Source: Bacillota bacterium (GTDB lineage: Bacteria > Bacillota > Clostridia > Acetivibrionales > DTU013). From it: DNA of 52,889 nucleotides. Shown piece by piece: positions 7,906-15,791 of the stretch. The translations under genes were made by a program, and so were the position numbers. A model generated the notes under the pieces. That model was given only the letters and a program-made list of their open reading frames with translations. It did not search any database and was not told the DNA's origin. How positions within the stretch are numbered: position 1 is the first letter of the stretch; each line of letters starts with the position of its first letter. The DNA is taken from positions 1-52,889 of the forward strand of contig JAEYRB010000013.1 of assembly GCA_023409735.1 (NCBI GenBank). The letters run 5' to 3'.

Positions 7906-8325
7906 ATGAAGGTTAAAGATATAATGACTAAAAATGTGGCTTATATAAAGCCGGATTCAACGGTTACAGATGCTGCCAAGCTTATGCAGCAGCACAATGT
8001 CGGTTCAATTCCCGTATGTGACCAGAACGGTGTAGTAGGTGTTGTAACTGATCGTGACATTGTAGTAAGAAATGTCATTATGGGCGCAGACCCAAAAGTA
8101 ACACCGGTCAGCAATATCATGACCACAGGGATTGCAACAGTATCCTCCGATACTGACGTTGCCGCAGTAGGTGATATAATGTCCAAAAATCAGATAAGAA
8201 GAATACCAGTTGTTGACAACAACACATTGGTAGGAATAGTTGCTCTGGGTGACCTTGCGGTAGACAGACGTTTTGACGTAGAGGCATCTGTTGCTCTGAC
8301 CGATATATCTCAGCCTGTCAAGTAG
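7906..8325 (+). CDS. Two-CBS-domain protein
   Basis: The 139-aa protein consists almost entirely of a tandem CBS (Bateman) pair. Repeat 1 (about residues 1-65) includes DIMTKNVAYIKPDSTV and GVVTDRDIVVR. Repeat 2 (about 70-130) includes NIMTTGIATVSSDTD and the degenerate GIVALGDLAV. Such stand-alone modules, like Bacillus YhcV, bind adenine nucleotides or related ligands and are often stress- or stationary-phase-associated. The ATG has AAGGGAGG upstream. The gene is monocistronic: a candidate structured leader precedes it and a hairpin terminator follows. Ligand and partner are unknown. Confidence 0.88.
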   Translation: MKVKDIMTKNVAYIKPDSTVTDAAKLMQQHNVGSIPVCDQNGVVGVVTDRDIVVRNVIMGADPKVTPVSNIMTTGIATVSSDTDVAAVGDIMSKNQIRRIPVVDNNTLVGIVALGDLAVDRRFDVEASVALTDISQPVK

Positions 8326-8383
8326 TAGCTGTGTAAAGAGTATAGAAATTGGATGCCCAATGAATCAAGGTGCTGCAATTATG

Positions 8384-8413
8384 AGGGGAGCTTATGCTCC
8401 CCTTGTAATGTTT
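8384..8413 (+). terminator. Terminator after the CBS gene, possibly bidirectional
   Basis: An 8-bp GC-rich stem AGGGGAGC (8384-8391) with GCTCCCCT (8396-8403) and a TTAT loop is followed by an imperfect T tract. It may also end the convergent gerQ transcript. Confidence 0.75.
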
Positions 8414-8481
8414 TTACTTTGTAATTATACCTTATAATATAATATCATGGGTTTGACTTAATAATGGTGATCATAAGTACA

Positions 8482-9054
8482 TCAAAGGATTATAGTGACA
8501 AATTTAATCGAATAGATATCACACATAACAATGTCGTCACTATCAATAGGTCTCAACAGAATATAGCTGGCTCCAACTGAAACAAGAGTCCCTGTTCTAT
8601 CCGTTAAGGTATTTGTACCAATTAGAAATTCAACCCTCATCCTTTTGCCTATTGCAGTCCTTAGAAAACCGGGTGTATATAATGTGCTTGCCAGAGTAAT
8701 CGGCATCTGTAAAGCAGGGTTCTCACTGGGAACCTGTACGACGTTAGGAACGCCACCAACTGTAGGATATAGTGGAGTAGGTGTCCCGCCTGTGGGATAT
8801 CCGCTAGGAATAGATAAAGGCTGGCTGCTTTGTAACCCGCTTTGCATACTGCCTTGAATTCCATTTTGCATGCCGCCCTGCAATACACCTGCTAATCCTC
8901 CCTGAGCAGTGCCTTGCATACCATTGTGGACAAATGCATTTGCATTTTGCATCGAAGATGGCTGTGGATAATTATTAAATGAGCCGCATGTGACCGGCAT
9001 AAATTCTGAGGACGGCTGCTGCATTTTGTTTATCATATCAGGTCTATAAACCAC
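8482..9054 (-). CDS. gerQ: GerQ-like spore coat protein
   Basis: The 190-aa product has a low-complexity Gly/Gln/Met/Pro-rich N-terminal half (repeated GMQ, GLQ and GGM units, then SGYPTGGTPTP) and a compact C-terminal domain of about 65 residues (GKRMRVEFLIG to CDIYSIKFV). The C-terminal domain resembles the GerQ/YwdL coat domain in layout. It lies directly after a cwlJ-type hydrolase, as GerQ does with CwlJ in Bacillus, where GerQ is needed to place CwlJ in the coat. The GTG at 9054 has AGGGAG upstream. Sequence similarity to Bacillus GerQ is weak, so the name rests largely on context. Confidence 0.65.
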   Translation of the reverse strand: MVYRPDMINKMQQPSSEFMPVTCGSFNNYPQPSSMQNANAFVHNGMQGTAQGGLAGVLQGGMQNGIQGSMQSGLQSSQPLSIPSGYPTGGTPTPLYPTVGGVPNVVQVPSENPALQMPITLASTLYTPGFLRTAIGKRMRVEFLIGTNTLTDRTGTLVSVGASYILLRPIDSDDIVMCDIYSIKFVTIIL

Positions 9055-9098
9055 TTAAATCAACTCCCTAATAATCTTTTTACGTAACCTTGCTGATT

Positions 9099-9542
9099 TT
9101 ATGTTTCATAGTACAGCTCTGTAGGCTGGTAGAAGCAATGTTCGTTTATGCGGTTAAATAAGCTTCCCGTTCCGTTCCGTGGAAAAATATCTGAGCATAC
9201 AGGACTAAACGGGTTGTAGTACCATAAACAGGGAGCTACTTCACCCAGAACATTGCCTGCTAGTGCCCAGTCAGCAACATCATAATGTATTTGCTCAGGA
9301 GGGCAGGACCATACATTCTGAGGGTTAATTTCTCCGTATACTATATCCATCATGCATGTGAACTGGTATGGCTGCTCAATAACTCTACGTAAGTTACCTT
9401 GACCGATCCTTTGATATTCACCATACGCAGTATGCACACGGTTCATGACAACTGTAGCAACTGCCTTCATACCATTGATGCCTTCACCGCCGGCTTCGCA
9501 TTTAATTAGTCTTGCAAATAATTCTCGCTCACTGAAAGCCAT
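9099..9542 (-). CDS. cwlJ: Cell wall hydrolase CwlJ-like (spore cortex-lytic)
   Basis: The 147-aa protein matches the SleB/CwlJ hydrolase_2 domain: ELFARLIKCEAGGEG with the catalytic glutamate, GMKAVATVVMNRV, a middle YQFTCM segment, and ALAGNVLGEVAPCLWYYNP near the end. It has no signal peptide or binding domain, like CwlJ and unlike SleB. That fits a coat-side enzyme that degrades cortex muramic-lactam peptidoglycan during germination. The ATG at 9542 is chosen over an upstream in-frame ATG because GAAGGTGA precedes it and the domain starts immediately after. It is the first gene of a two-gene unit with the GerQ-like gene. Confidence 0.88.
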   Translation of the reverse strand: MAFSERELFARLIKCEAGGEGINGMKAVATVVMNRVHTAYGEYQRIGQGNLRRVIEQPYQFTCMMDIVYGEINPQNVWSCPPEQIHYDVADWALAGNVLGEVAPCLWYYNPFSPVCSDIFPRNGTGSLFNRINEHCFYQPTELYYET

Positions 9543-9679
9543 AAAATCACCTTCGATACAGTATATTAACATAATATGCAAAAAGTGAACTTAATAATAA
9601 AACAGATAAAAAAATGTTATTTGGGTACTATATTATCGTACGCAGATAAAGGATTTTTCATAATAAAGGAGGTATAGCT

Positions 9680-9853
9680 GTGAGTAGACGAAAAAGTATG
9701 ATGTCTGAGCAGTTGAAGCAGGAAATTGCAAAGGAGCTTGGGGTCTACGATACGGTGAAAGCTGAAGGATGGGGTTCTGTTTCATCAAGGGATTGCGGAA
9801 ACATTGTTTCCAAAGCTATTGAAATGGCGGATAGAAGTGTTCAAGGCAAATAG
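9680..9853 (+). CDS. sspF: Small acid-soluble spore protein, alpha/beta type (SspF-like)
   Basis: A 57-aa ORF begins at a GTG with a perfect AAAGGAGG SD. It contains EIAKELGVYDTV, the EGWGSVSSRDCGNIV core and SKAIEMADRSV. These match the alpha/beta SASP signature, in which an ELG segment and a WG..RD.GN helix bind DNA and convert it to the A-like form in the spore core. The N-terminal MSRRKSMMS is typical of the SspF (YabF) subgroup. It is monocistronic, divergent from the cwlJ-gerQ spore operon, and has its own terminator. Expression under sigma-G is expected from the family. Confidence 0.92.
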   Translation: MSRRKSMMSEQLKQEIAKELGVYDTVKAEGWGSVSSRDCGNIVSKAIEMADRSVQGK

Positions 9854-9877
9854 CTCCTTATATCTGACGTAAAGGAG

Positions 9878-9900
9878 GCCGGTCTTTAGGACCGGCTTTC
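9878..9900 (+). terminator. Terminator after the SASP gene
   Basis: A 7-bp GC-rich stem GCCGGTC (9878-9884) with GACCGGC (9890-9896) is followed by a short T tract. Confidence 0.85.
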
Positions 9901-10130
9901 CTATTGTAAATCTATAATTAATATTTTCTTTATTCTATATATAATATGTTGATAATTACTTGTGGATGTATATACAATAATTTTACCTGGAGCTATTATT
10001 TTTCAGTTAAACTTGTCATCTAGTAAGAAATGTCATGTATGTACAAAAGCATAATTACAAAATTGTAAAAATACAGTAGACGACTATTACATTAATCTTA
10101 TAAAATTTCCCAACAATATGCACTTCGTTG

Positions 10131-10159
10131 TTGAATCAGTGTCCAACTGGTGATATAAT
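10131..10159 (+). promoter_or_regulatory. Distal promoter of the S-layer gene (P1)
   Basis: TTGAAT, a 17-bp spacer, then TATAAT (10154-10159). The bases around the -10, GGTGATATAAT, are identical to those of the proximal promoter 200 bp downstream. The stretch 9901-10130 shows no gene. Confidence 0.7.
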
Positions 10160-10330
10160 TATACATGTTTTATTATGGGTGTTCTTTCATCAAATGCAAG
10201 CACCTGTATTAAGCGTTTTATATTACAGGCATCATTTCAGTAAGCGCAGACAGGTCTAAAGTGTCAGGTAATAAGCAGTATTGCTTTATTGCAAATCTGT
10301 TACAATTTCTTTACACTTGATTTGTATATG

Positions 10331-10359
10331 TTGACTGGTAAAAATGCCGGTGATATAAT
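10331..10359 (+). promoter_or_regulatory. Proximal promoter of the S-layer gene (P2)
   Basis: TTGACT, a 17-bp spacer, then TATAAT (10354-10359). This near-consensus promoter would give a leader of about 134 nt before the S-layer ATG. Confidence 0.85.
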
Positions 10360-10374
10360 CAACTTGAACTCGGG

Positions 10375-10472
10375 AAGGGTGCTTTTTATCCTTGCTGGAG
10401 AAAGTTGTAACGTAAGCCGGACTATATCAGAGGGGATAGGCGTGGTTCGGCTTAGCTAAAAGTGCTTATCCC
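10375..10472 (+). promoter_or_regulatory. Structured 5' leader of the S-layer mRNA with predicted pseudoknot
   Basis: Hairpin 1 pairs AAGGGT (10375-10380) with ATCCTT (10388-10393). Hairpin 2 pairs all 11 positions of 10433-10443 with 10462-10472, including three G-U pairs. Its loop contains CGGCTTA (10448-10454), which is perfectly complementary to TAAGCCG upstream (10413-10419), giving a 7-bp pseudoknot. It ends about 10 nt before the GAGGAGG SD. A stabilising leader, as known for abundant S-layer mRNAs, or a ligand switch are both possible. Confidence 0.6.
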
Positions 10473-10499
10473 AAAAATTTACGAGGAGGATTTGAGAGT

Positions 10500-13475
10500 A
10501 TGAGAAATCTCAAAAAGTTACTTGCAGTAGTCGTAGCTATTTGCTTGCTCGCAACATTTACGATTCCTGCATTTGCCGCTGAGACTACTAAGACTGATGC
10601 AGAATATTGTGCAGAGCTTGGTATACTCAAAGGCGATGGAAGCGGTGTAGATGCCACTTACCTTGCAAAAGGTACTACAAGGATTCAGGCAGCAATAATC
10701 TATCTTAGATTATTGGGTTTAGAGAAAGAAGCTCTTGCTTTTTCATCAGAGGATAATTTTGCTGATGCTAAAGATGTAGCATGGGCAGAAGGAAGAAATG
10801 TTTTAGCGTATCTCAAGGCTCACCCAGAACTGGGATGGCTTGGAGTAGGCGCAGACAAGTTTGATCCTAACGGCGAAGCAAACGCTCAGATGATTTACAA
10901 GGTTATGCTTGAAGGATTAGGATACAAACAGGGAACAGACTTCGAGTATGCAGACGTACTTAAGTTTGCAGGTGAAAAGGGTCTCTCCAAGATCGCAGCT
11001 GTTGAAGGTCAGATAAACAATGACAATCTTGCAACTGCACTTGTAGAAGTTCTTGGCCAGAATGTTAAGGACGGAACACAGACTCTTGCTCAGAAGCTTG
11101 GCTTTGTTAAAGAAGCTACTGCTACAGCAGCAATAACAGGTGCTAAGAAGCTCACAGTTACTTTCAGCCAGGCTGTTGATAAAGCTAAAGCTGTTGTATC
11201 TGTTAAGAAGGGCACAGTAGCTGTAAACCTTGACGAGACAAAATTTGCAGATGATAATAAATCTGTAACTCTTACTACTACTACTAAGTTATCAAAGGGC
11301 GACTACACAATAACAGTTAAGGGTGTTTCCGAAACTGATATTACACTCGTAGTTGCTGCTGAGGACGAAAAGGTAGCAGAGATCAAGCTTGACAGCGATA
11401 AGGCTCCAAGATTATCAAATACTGATGCTGATGCTGCTAAGGCTACAGTATCATATCAGGTACTCAACCAGTATGGTGAAAAATTAACTGGTAAATCAGT
11501 TAACTGGACAACAACTGCTGGCTTTAACGGTAGTGATTCAACAGGAAAAATAACTCTTACATCAGCAAGTGCGTTCATACCAGGTACGATCGTATACTTA
11601 ACAGGTGTTTACAACAGCGGCGCTAACGTTGCTACTATAAGCACTAAGGTAGAAATCGTTATGGCAGCACAGGCTGACAAGGTAGAGTTCAAGGGTGTTT
11701 ACAGCCTTGATGATAAGAAGATAGCTGATCTGCCTGCAGGTTTTGAGGCTGGTAAGTTTGTCCTTATCTATCAGGTTAAGGATCAGTATGGTAACACAAT
11801 GACTACTGATACGTATGATAGTCTCACATTTATATCCAACAACCCATTATTCGTAGACGGTACATTTGATAAATATGATGCTACTGAAATAAAGGTTGAC
11901 GATGTAAAATATGAAGCAGTTAAGCTGAAACCCGGAGCTATGGTTAAGAATGGCGGATCAGTTGAGATCATGGCTATATCCAAGCTTACTGGTACAAAAG
12001 CAAGCTTCGCTATAACTGCTGACGCTCTTGCATCTGTAAAGACATTCACAATATCTGCTCCTTCAGACATTATTGCTGAGGGTGAGGACGTTGAGATTCC
12101 TTTCGCTGCAGAAGATCAGTATGGTAATGCAATAACAAACTATGAGAGCTTGAAGGAAATTACATTTACTCCAGCTTATGATGGCACATATGGACTTAGA
12201 CTTATTAAGCAGAGTGATGGCAGCGCTAAATTACAGTACAAAGCAAAAGCTGACGAAGGTGCAGGCGCTAACAACGATGCATACGTTTATTTGAATTCAG
12301 TAGTTAAGGGCGGAACAAGCGTATCTAATGTTATGATCAACGTTAAGGATGCAGCTGTACCGGTAGCTATAGTTGGACTTGATTCTGATGTAGCAACAAG
12401 TATTGCAGTTAACAATATCATCAACATTACTCCTGATAAGCTTAAAGTACAGGATCAGTATGGTCGTATTATGAGCGATGATACTTTCAAAGCTTGGATA
12501 GATGGTTCTGCTAACAGTGTTGCTGTTACTTCATCTGCTGATGGAGCAATCTATATAAGCACAGATGCAACAGTAGCAACAGACGCTAAGGACGTATCAC
12601 TTACAGCATCTGCTGATAAGCTTTACATCAAGGCAGTAGCTGCTGATGCTTCAACAGAAGCAGTAGTATTCAAGCTTATTGGCCTTGGTTCTGACGAAAA
12701 GAACGACGCAAGCGCTAAGTCAATTACATTTGCAAAGACTGCACAGTCTGCTTACAAGAGCTACGAAGTAGTAGACCTTGGTACAATGTATAATGACGGT
12801 GAAGCTACAGCAAAAGCAGATGCTAAGTATGACAAAGCTGTTAAGGTAAACGGCGTACTTGCAGATGGCACAAAGGTAGAATTACCAACTTCTGACTATG
12901 TTATATCTGTAGGCGGCAAGCTGACTAACAGTGGAAATACTGTTACTGATGTTGCTGCTGATGGATATACTGCAGACAGCTTCAAAGACAATACTGGAAC
13001 ATACCAGGATGTAAAGGTAACTGTTCTTGTAACTGTTAATGATAACACAGGATCCGGATCTGCTCTGGCTATTCTTGAAAAAGAATTGCTTGTATCAAAC
13101 AAGGCTCCTAAGATTTCAGCTGCAAACTTCGATGGCGACAAGGTAAAAGATGGTAAGGCAATTGTTGATTACTCAACTACAGCTGGTAATATCTCAGCTG
13201 CTGACCTTGTAGCATTGATCAAGGCTGATTCAGTTAAGGATCAGTATGGAGTTTTGGCAGACGATGTAGCTGCTCTTAAGACAGACAAAGATAATGTAAC
13301 TGTTACTGTTACAAATCTTACTAAGGCTAGTGGTTCTAAGTTTGTAGTAGCTAATAATGCAACTAAGGACGCAGCAATCACTGGAGCTGTTATGGGTGAC
13401 AAGTTCACAGTATCCTTCAAGTATGCTGGTGGATTATCACTGACTGCTGAGATTACAGTAGGTAAGCAGAAATAA
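10500..13475 (+). CDS. Major S-layer protein candidate
   Basis: The 991-aa secreted protein has a signal peptide ending ...IPAFAAE and an N-terminal SLH-like region (about residues 30-210) for binding cell-wall polymer. A long array of beta-sandwich (Big-type) modules follows. A hallmark xQYG motif, usually DQYG, recurs near residues 323, 428, 539, 651 and 914, about 105-112 residues apart for the first four. Composition is Ala/Lys/Asp/Thr-rich with very few Cys, and codon choice is more biased than in its neighbours, as in very highly expressed genes. Two consensus promoters, a structured leader, a strong SD and an exceptional terminator support abundant expression. The name is inferred; no close homolog is identified. 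Confidence 0.8.
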   Translation: MRNLKKLLAVVVAICLLATFTIPAFAAETTKTDAEYCAELGILKGDGSGVDATYLAKGTTRIQAAIIYLRLLGLEKEALAFSSEDNFADAKDVAWAEGRNVLAYLKAHPELGWLGVGADKFDPNGEANAQMIYKVMLEGLGYKQGTDFEYADVLKFAGEKGLSKIAAVEGQINNDNLATALVEVLGQNVKDGTQTLAQKLGFVKEATATAAITGAKKLTVTFSQAVDKAKAVVSVKKGTVAVNLDETKFADDNKSVTLTTTTKLSKGDYTITVKGVSETDITLVVAAEDEKVAEIKLDSDKAPRLSNTDADAAKATVSYQVLNQYGEKLTGKSVNWTTTAGFNGSDSTGKITLTSASAFIPGTIVYLTGVYNSGANVATISTKVEIVMAAQADKVEFKGVYSLDDKKIADLPAGFEAGKFVLIYQVKDQYGNTMTTDTYDSLTFISNNPLFVDGTFDKYDATEIKVDDVKYEAVKLKPGAMVKNGGSVEIMAISKLTGTKASFAITADALASVKTFTISAPSDIIAEGEDVEIPFAAEDQYGNAITNYESLKEITFTPAYDGTYGLRLIKQSDGSAKLQYKAKADEGAGANNDAYVYLNSVVKGGTSVSNVMINVKDAAVPVAIVGLDSDVATSIAVNNIINITPDKLKVQDQYGRIMSDDTFKAWIDGSANSVAVTSSADGAIYISTDATVATDAKDVSLTASADKLYIKAVAADASTEAVVFKLIGLGSDEKNDASAKSITFAKTAQSAYKSYEVVDLGTMYNDGEATAKADAKYDKAVKVNGVLADGTKVELPTSDYVISVGGKLTNSGNTVTDVAADGYTADSFKDNTGTYQDVKVTVLVTVNDNTGSGSALAILEKELLVSNKAPKISAANFDGDKVKDGKAIVDYSTTAGNISAADLVALIKADSVKDQYGVLADDVAALKTDKDNVTVTVTNLTKASGSKFVVANNATKDAAITGAVMGDKFTVSFKYAGGLSLTAEITVGKQK

Positions 13476-13510
13476 TCTAATAAAACAAAACACCTTGTAA
13501 AAGGTGTAAC

Positions 13511-13541
13511 AAAAGGACCGACATTCGTGTCGGTCCTTTTT
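13511..13541 (+). terminator. Strong terminator after the S-layer gene
   Basis: A 13-bp perfect stem (13511-13523 with 13528-13540) is capped by a stable TTCG tetraloop and ends in a T tract. A smaller hairpin (ACACCTT/AAGGTGT, 13490-13507) precedes it. Confidence 0.95.
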
Positions 13542-13637
13542 GTATAGACTCTGTGGCAATGGAAGTTTTCTATGAGACTGTAACTGCTCCAGTTTATTTC
13601 AAATAACGAATACTCAATGAATAGCCATTGTAACACT

Positions 13638-13665
13638 TTTAACAATAATAGTAATATGGTATAAT
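13638..13665 (+). promoter_or_regulatory. Possible promoter of the polymerase/ligase gene
   Basis: TATAAT at 13660-13665 is preceded by TTTAAC with a 16-bp spacer. The -35 is poor; the call rests on the perfect -10. Confidence 0.35.
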
Positions 13666-13757
13666 CTGTGTTATCATGACAGGACAAAAGAAGTCAAAAG
13701 TATCTATAGATAATATACAACAGATATGTTAAGAAGCTGTAAAGTGAGGGCTATTCA

Positions 13758-15626
13758 ATGAGTAAGAACAGTAGGAGCAGACAGGTAACAAAGCATGATT
13801 ATGATTTCCTTTATTTAATTCCTATCATCATTTTTTCTGCAATAGTACCGTTAGTGGTTTACATGCATGTTATTCCCTTAACACAAATTGAGATAGACAA
13901 CTGGAAGGGAGGAGTGGAAAGCTACGATTTCTTTTCATATTGGAAGGCCATTATAATTAGAGTAACAGGTGCTTTGGCTGTAATGTGCGTAATTCTAAAG
14001 GTATATACAAATAAGCTTGATGTTAAGAAGACAAATTATTACATACCTATAGCAGTGTATAGTTTATTTGTTGTATTATCAACTATACTCTCTCCCTATA
14101 AAGAAGTGGCAAGCAGAGGATTTGTTGATAGATTCGAAGGTGTTTATGTTATACTCAGCTATGTTCTGATGATGCTTGTTACAATAAATTTTGTTAAAAA
14201 TGAAAAGCATGTAAAAATAGTAACCATAGGCATTTTAATTTCTGCATCGGTAATAGGCATTATAGGAGTACTGCAGTTTATGGGGATAGACATTCTTGAA
14301 GGTGGTTTTTCTGCACTATTACCCGAGCAGTACAAACCTTATGCAGATGCTTTTACATTTAATTTTGGTAAATATACTATATATTCTACTTTATATAATA
14401 CCAATTATGTAGGAAGCTATATGGTAATGGCGTTTTCTATATCGCTGGCCATATTTCTATATGTAAAAAAGGCTGGATTAAAGATCGTAACGGGGCTTCT
14501 CACTTGCCTTACGTTTGCAAACCTAATTGGCTGCAGATCAAGAGCAGGTCTTGTAGGTGCAATATTTGCTTTGTTTATAATGTTGATATTATATCGTAAG
14601 GTACTGAGGAGAAATCTTATATATGTAGGCGGAATCATAGCTTTATGTGTTATTGGATTTGTGGTATTTAATACTATATCTCAGGGAGGCTTGGCTAGGA
14701 AATATTTAGGAGAATTAAAAAGTATCATTGCAAGTGTTACTAGCAGCTCAACTGTAGAAAACCAAAAATATCCTATAAAAGATATTCAGATAAATGCAAA
14801 TGAGCTTACAATTACTACTATAACTGAGCAATTTAATACTGTATGGCAAGATGGTACTTTTTCATTCTATGATGGTAATGGTAATGCGATTGAAAATAGT
14901 ATTATTAATAATAGTACACAGATTTTATTAAGTGATGCAAGATATCAAAAATATGTGCTGAGGGTTGCAGGAGCAAATGCCTTTGATTTAACCATAAATG
15001 GGCTATACCCGCTGCGTATTGTTGGAACAGACGATAATAGAATAGCTATTGTTGGTGAGAGAGGAAAGTTTGTATATAAGCTTGATTATCCTGAAAGTTT
15101 CGGATTTGAGGGGAAGGAAAAATTTGCATCTAATAGGGGTTATATCTGGTCAAGATCGATTCCGATGCTTAAGAAAGCATTAATTAAAGGGACAGGACCC
15201 GATACATATGCAATAGCATTTCCACAGAGGGACTATGTTGGTAAGCTTAAAACTTTCAACATGGTAAATATGATTGTAGATAAACCTCATAATATGTACC
15301 TCCAGATTGGAGTTAACACCGGCGTTGTTTCACTGCTTGCTATAATTGCGTTATTTGCTATGTATTTTATATCAAGTGTAAAGCTTTATTTTAAAAATAA
15401 GTATGAAGATAATATTTCATATTTAGGCTTGGCTATGTTTATAGCATTCTGTGGTTATGCTGTAACGGGGCTATTTAATGACAGTATTGTTTCAGTTGCT
15501 CCTGTATTCTGGGTCGTTCTTGGGCTTGGAATATGCTGTAATATCCTGGTTAGAAACTTAAAGGCTAACGAAAATAAGGCTAATATGGCTGAACAAAGCG
15601 GGAAATCTGTTCTATGTAAAAAATAA
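13758..15626 (+). CDS. O-antigen ligase/polymerase-family (Wzy_C) membrane protein
   Basis: The 622-aa polytopic protein has about ten or more hydrophobic segments and a large soluble loop (about residues 320-470). The Wzy_C/WaaL-type signatures are present: CRSRAGLVGAIFA near residue 255, the loop segment KGTGPDTYAIAFPQRD, and DKPHNMYLQIGVNTG. Such proteins polymerise or transfer lipid-linked glycans outside the membrane. It lies between the major S-layer gene and an SLH-domain gene, so a role in S-layer glycosylation or in making the secondary wall polymer that SLH domains bind is plausible but inferred. AAAGTGAGGG precedes the ATG. Confidence 0.82.
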   Translation: MSKNSRSRQVTKHDYDFLYLIPIIIFSAIVPLVVYMHVIPLTQIEIDNWKGGVESYDFFSYWKAIIIRVTGALAVMCVILKVYTNKLDVKKTNYYIPIAVYSLFVVLSTILSPYKEVASRGFVDRFEGVYVILSYVLMMLVTINFVKNEKHVKIVTIGILISASVIGIIGVLQFMGIDILEGGFSALLPEQYKPYADAFTFNFGKYTIYSTLYNTNYVGSYMVMAFSISLAIFLYVKKAGLKIVTGLLTCLTFANLIGCRSRAGLVGAIFALFIMLILYRKVLRRNLIYVGGIIALCVIGFVVFNTISQGGLARKYLGELKSIIASVTSSSTVENQKYPIKDIQINANELTITTITEQFNTVWQDGTFSFYDGNGNAIENSIINNSTQILLSDARYQKYVLRVAGANAFDLTINGLYPLRIVGTDDNRIAIVGERGKFVYKLDYPESFGFEGKEKFASNRGYIWSRSIPMLKKALIKGTGPDTYAIAFPQRDYVGKLKTFNMVNMIVDKPHNMYLQIGVNTGVVSLLAIIALFAMYFISSVKLYFKNKYEDNISYLGLAMFIAFCGYAVTGLFNDSIVSVAPVFWVVLGLGICCNILVRNLKANENKANMAEQSGKSVLCKK

Positions 15627-15791
15627 GTCGATTCAGTGCGAACAAATTGCTAAAAAATTCGTCTATTATATGTGGTATTATTATAAGGTTAGCTTTAGTG
15701 AAATTTTAAGCAATTAGTGCATGTCAGATGTCATAATGAAGAACAGAAAAAAGCAGTATTCAGTAAAACAAAAGAAAAGGGGTTGAAATCT

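Noticed and set aside
10366..10490. c-di-GMP (GEMM) riboswitch in the S-layer leader
   Set aside because: The conserved GEMM core blocks are not present; only a generic hairpin and pseudoknot can be supported.
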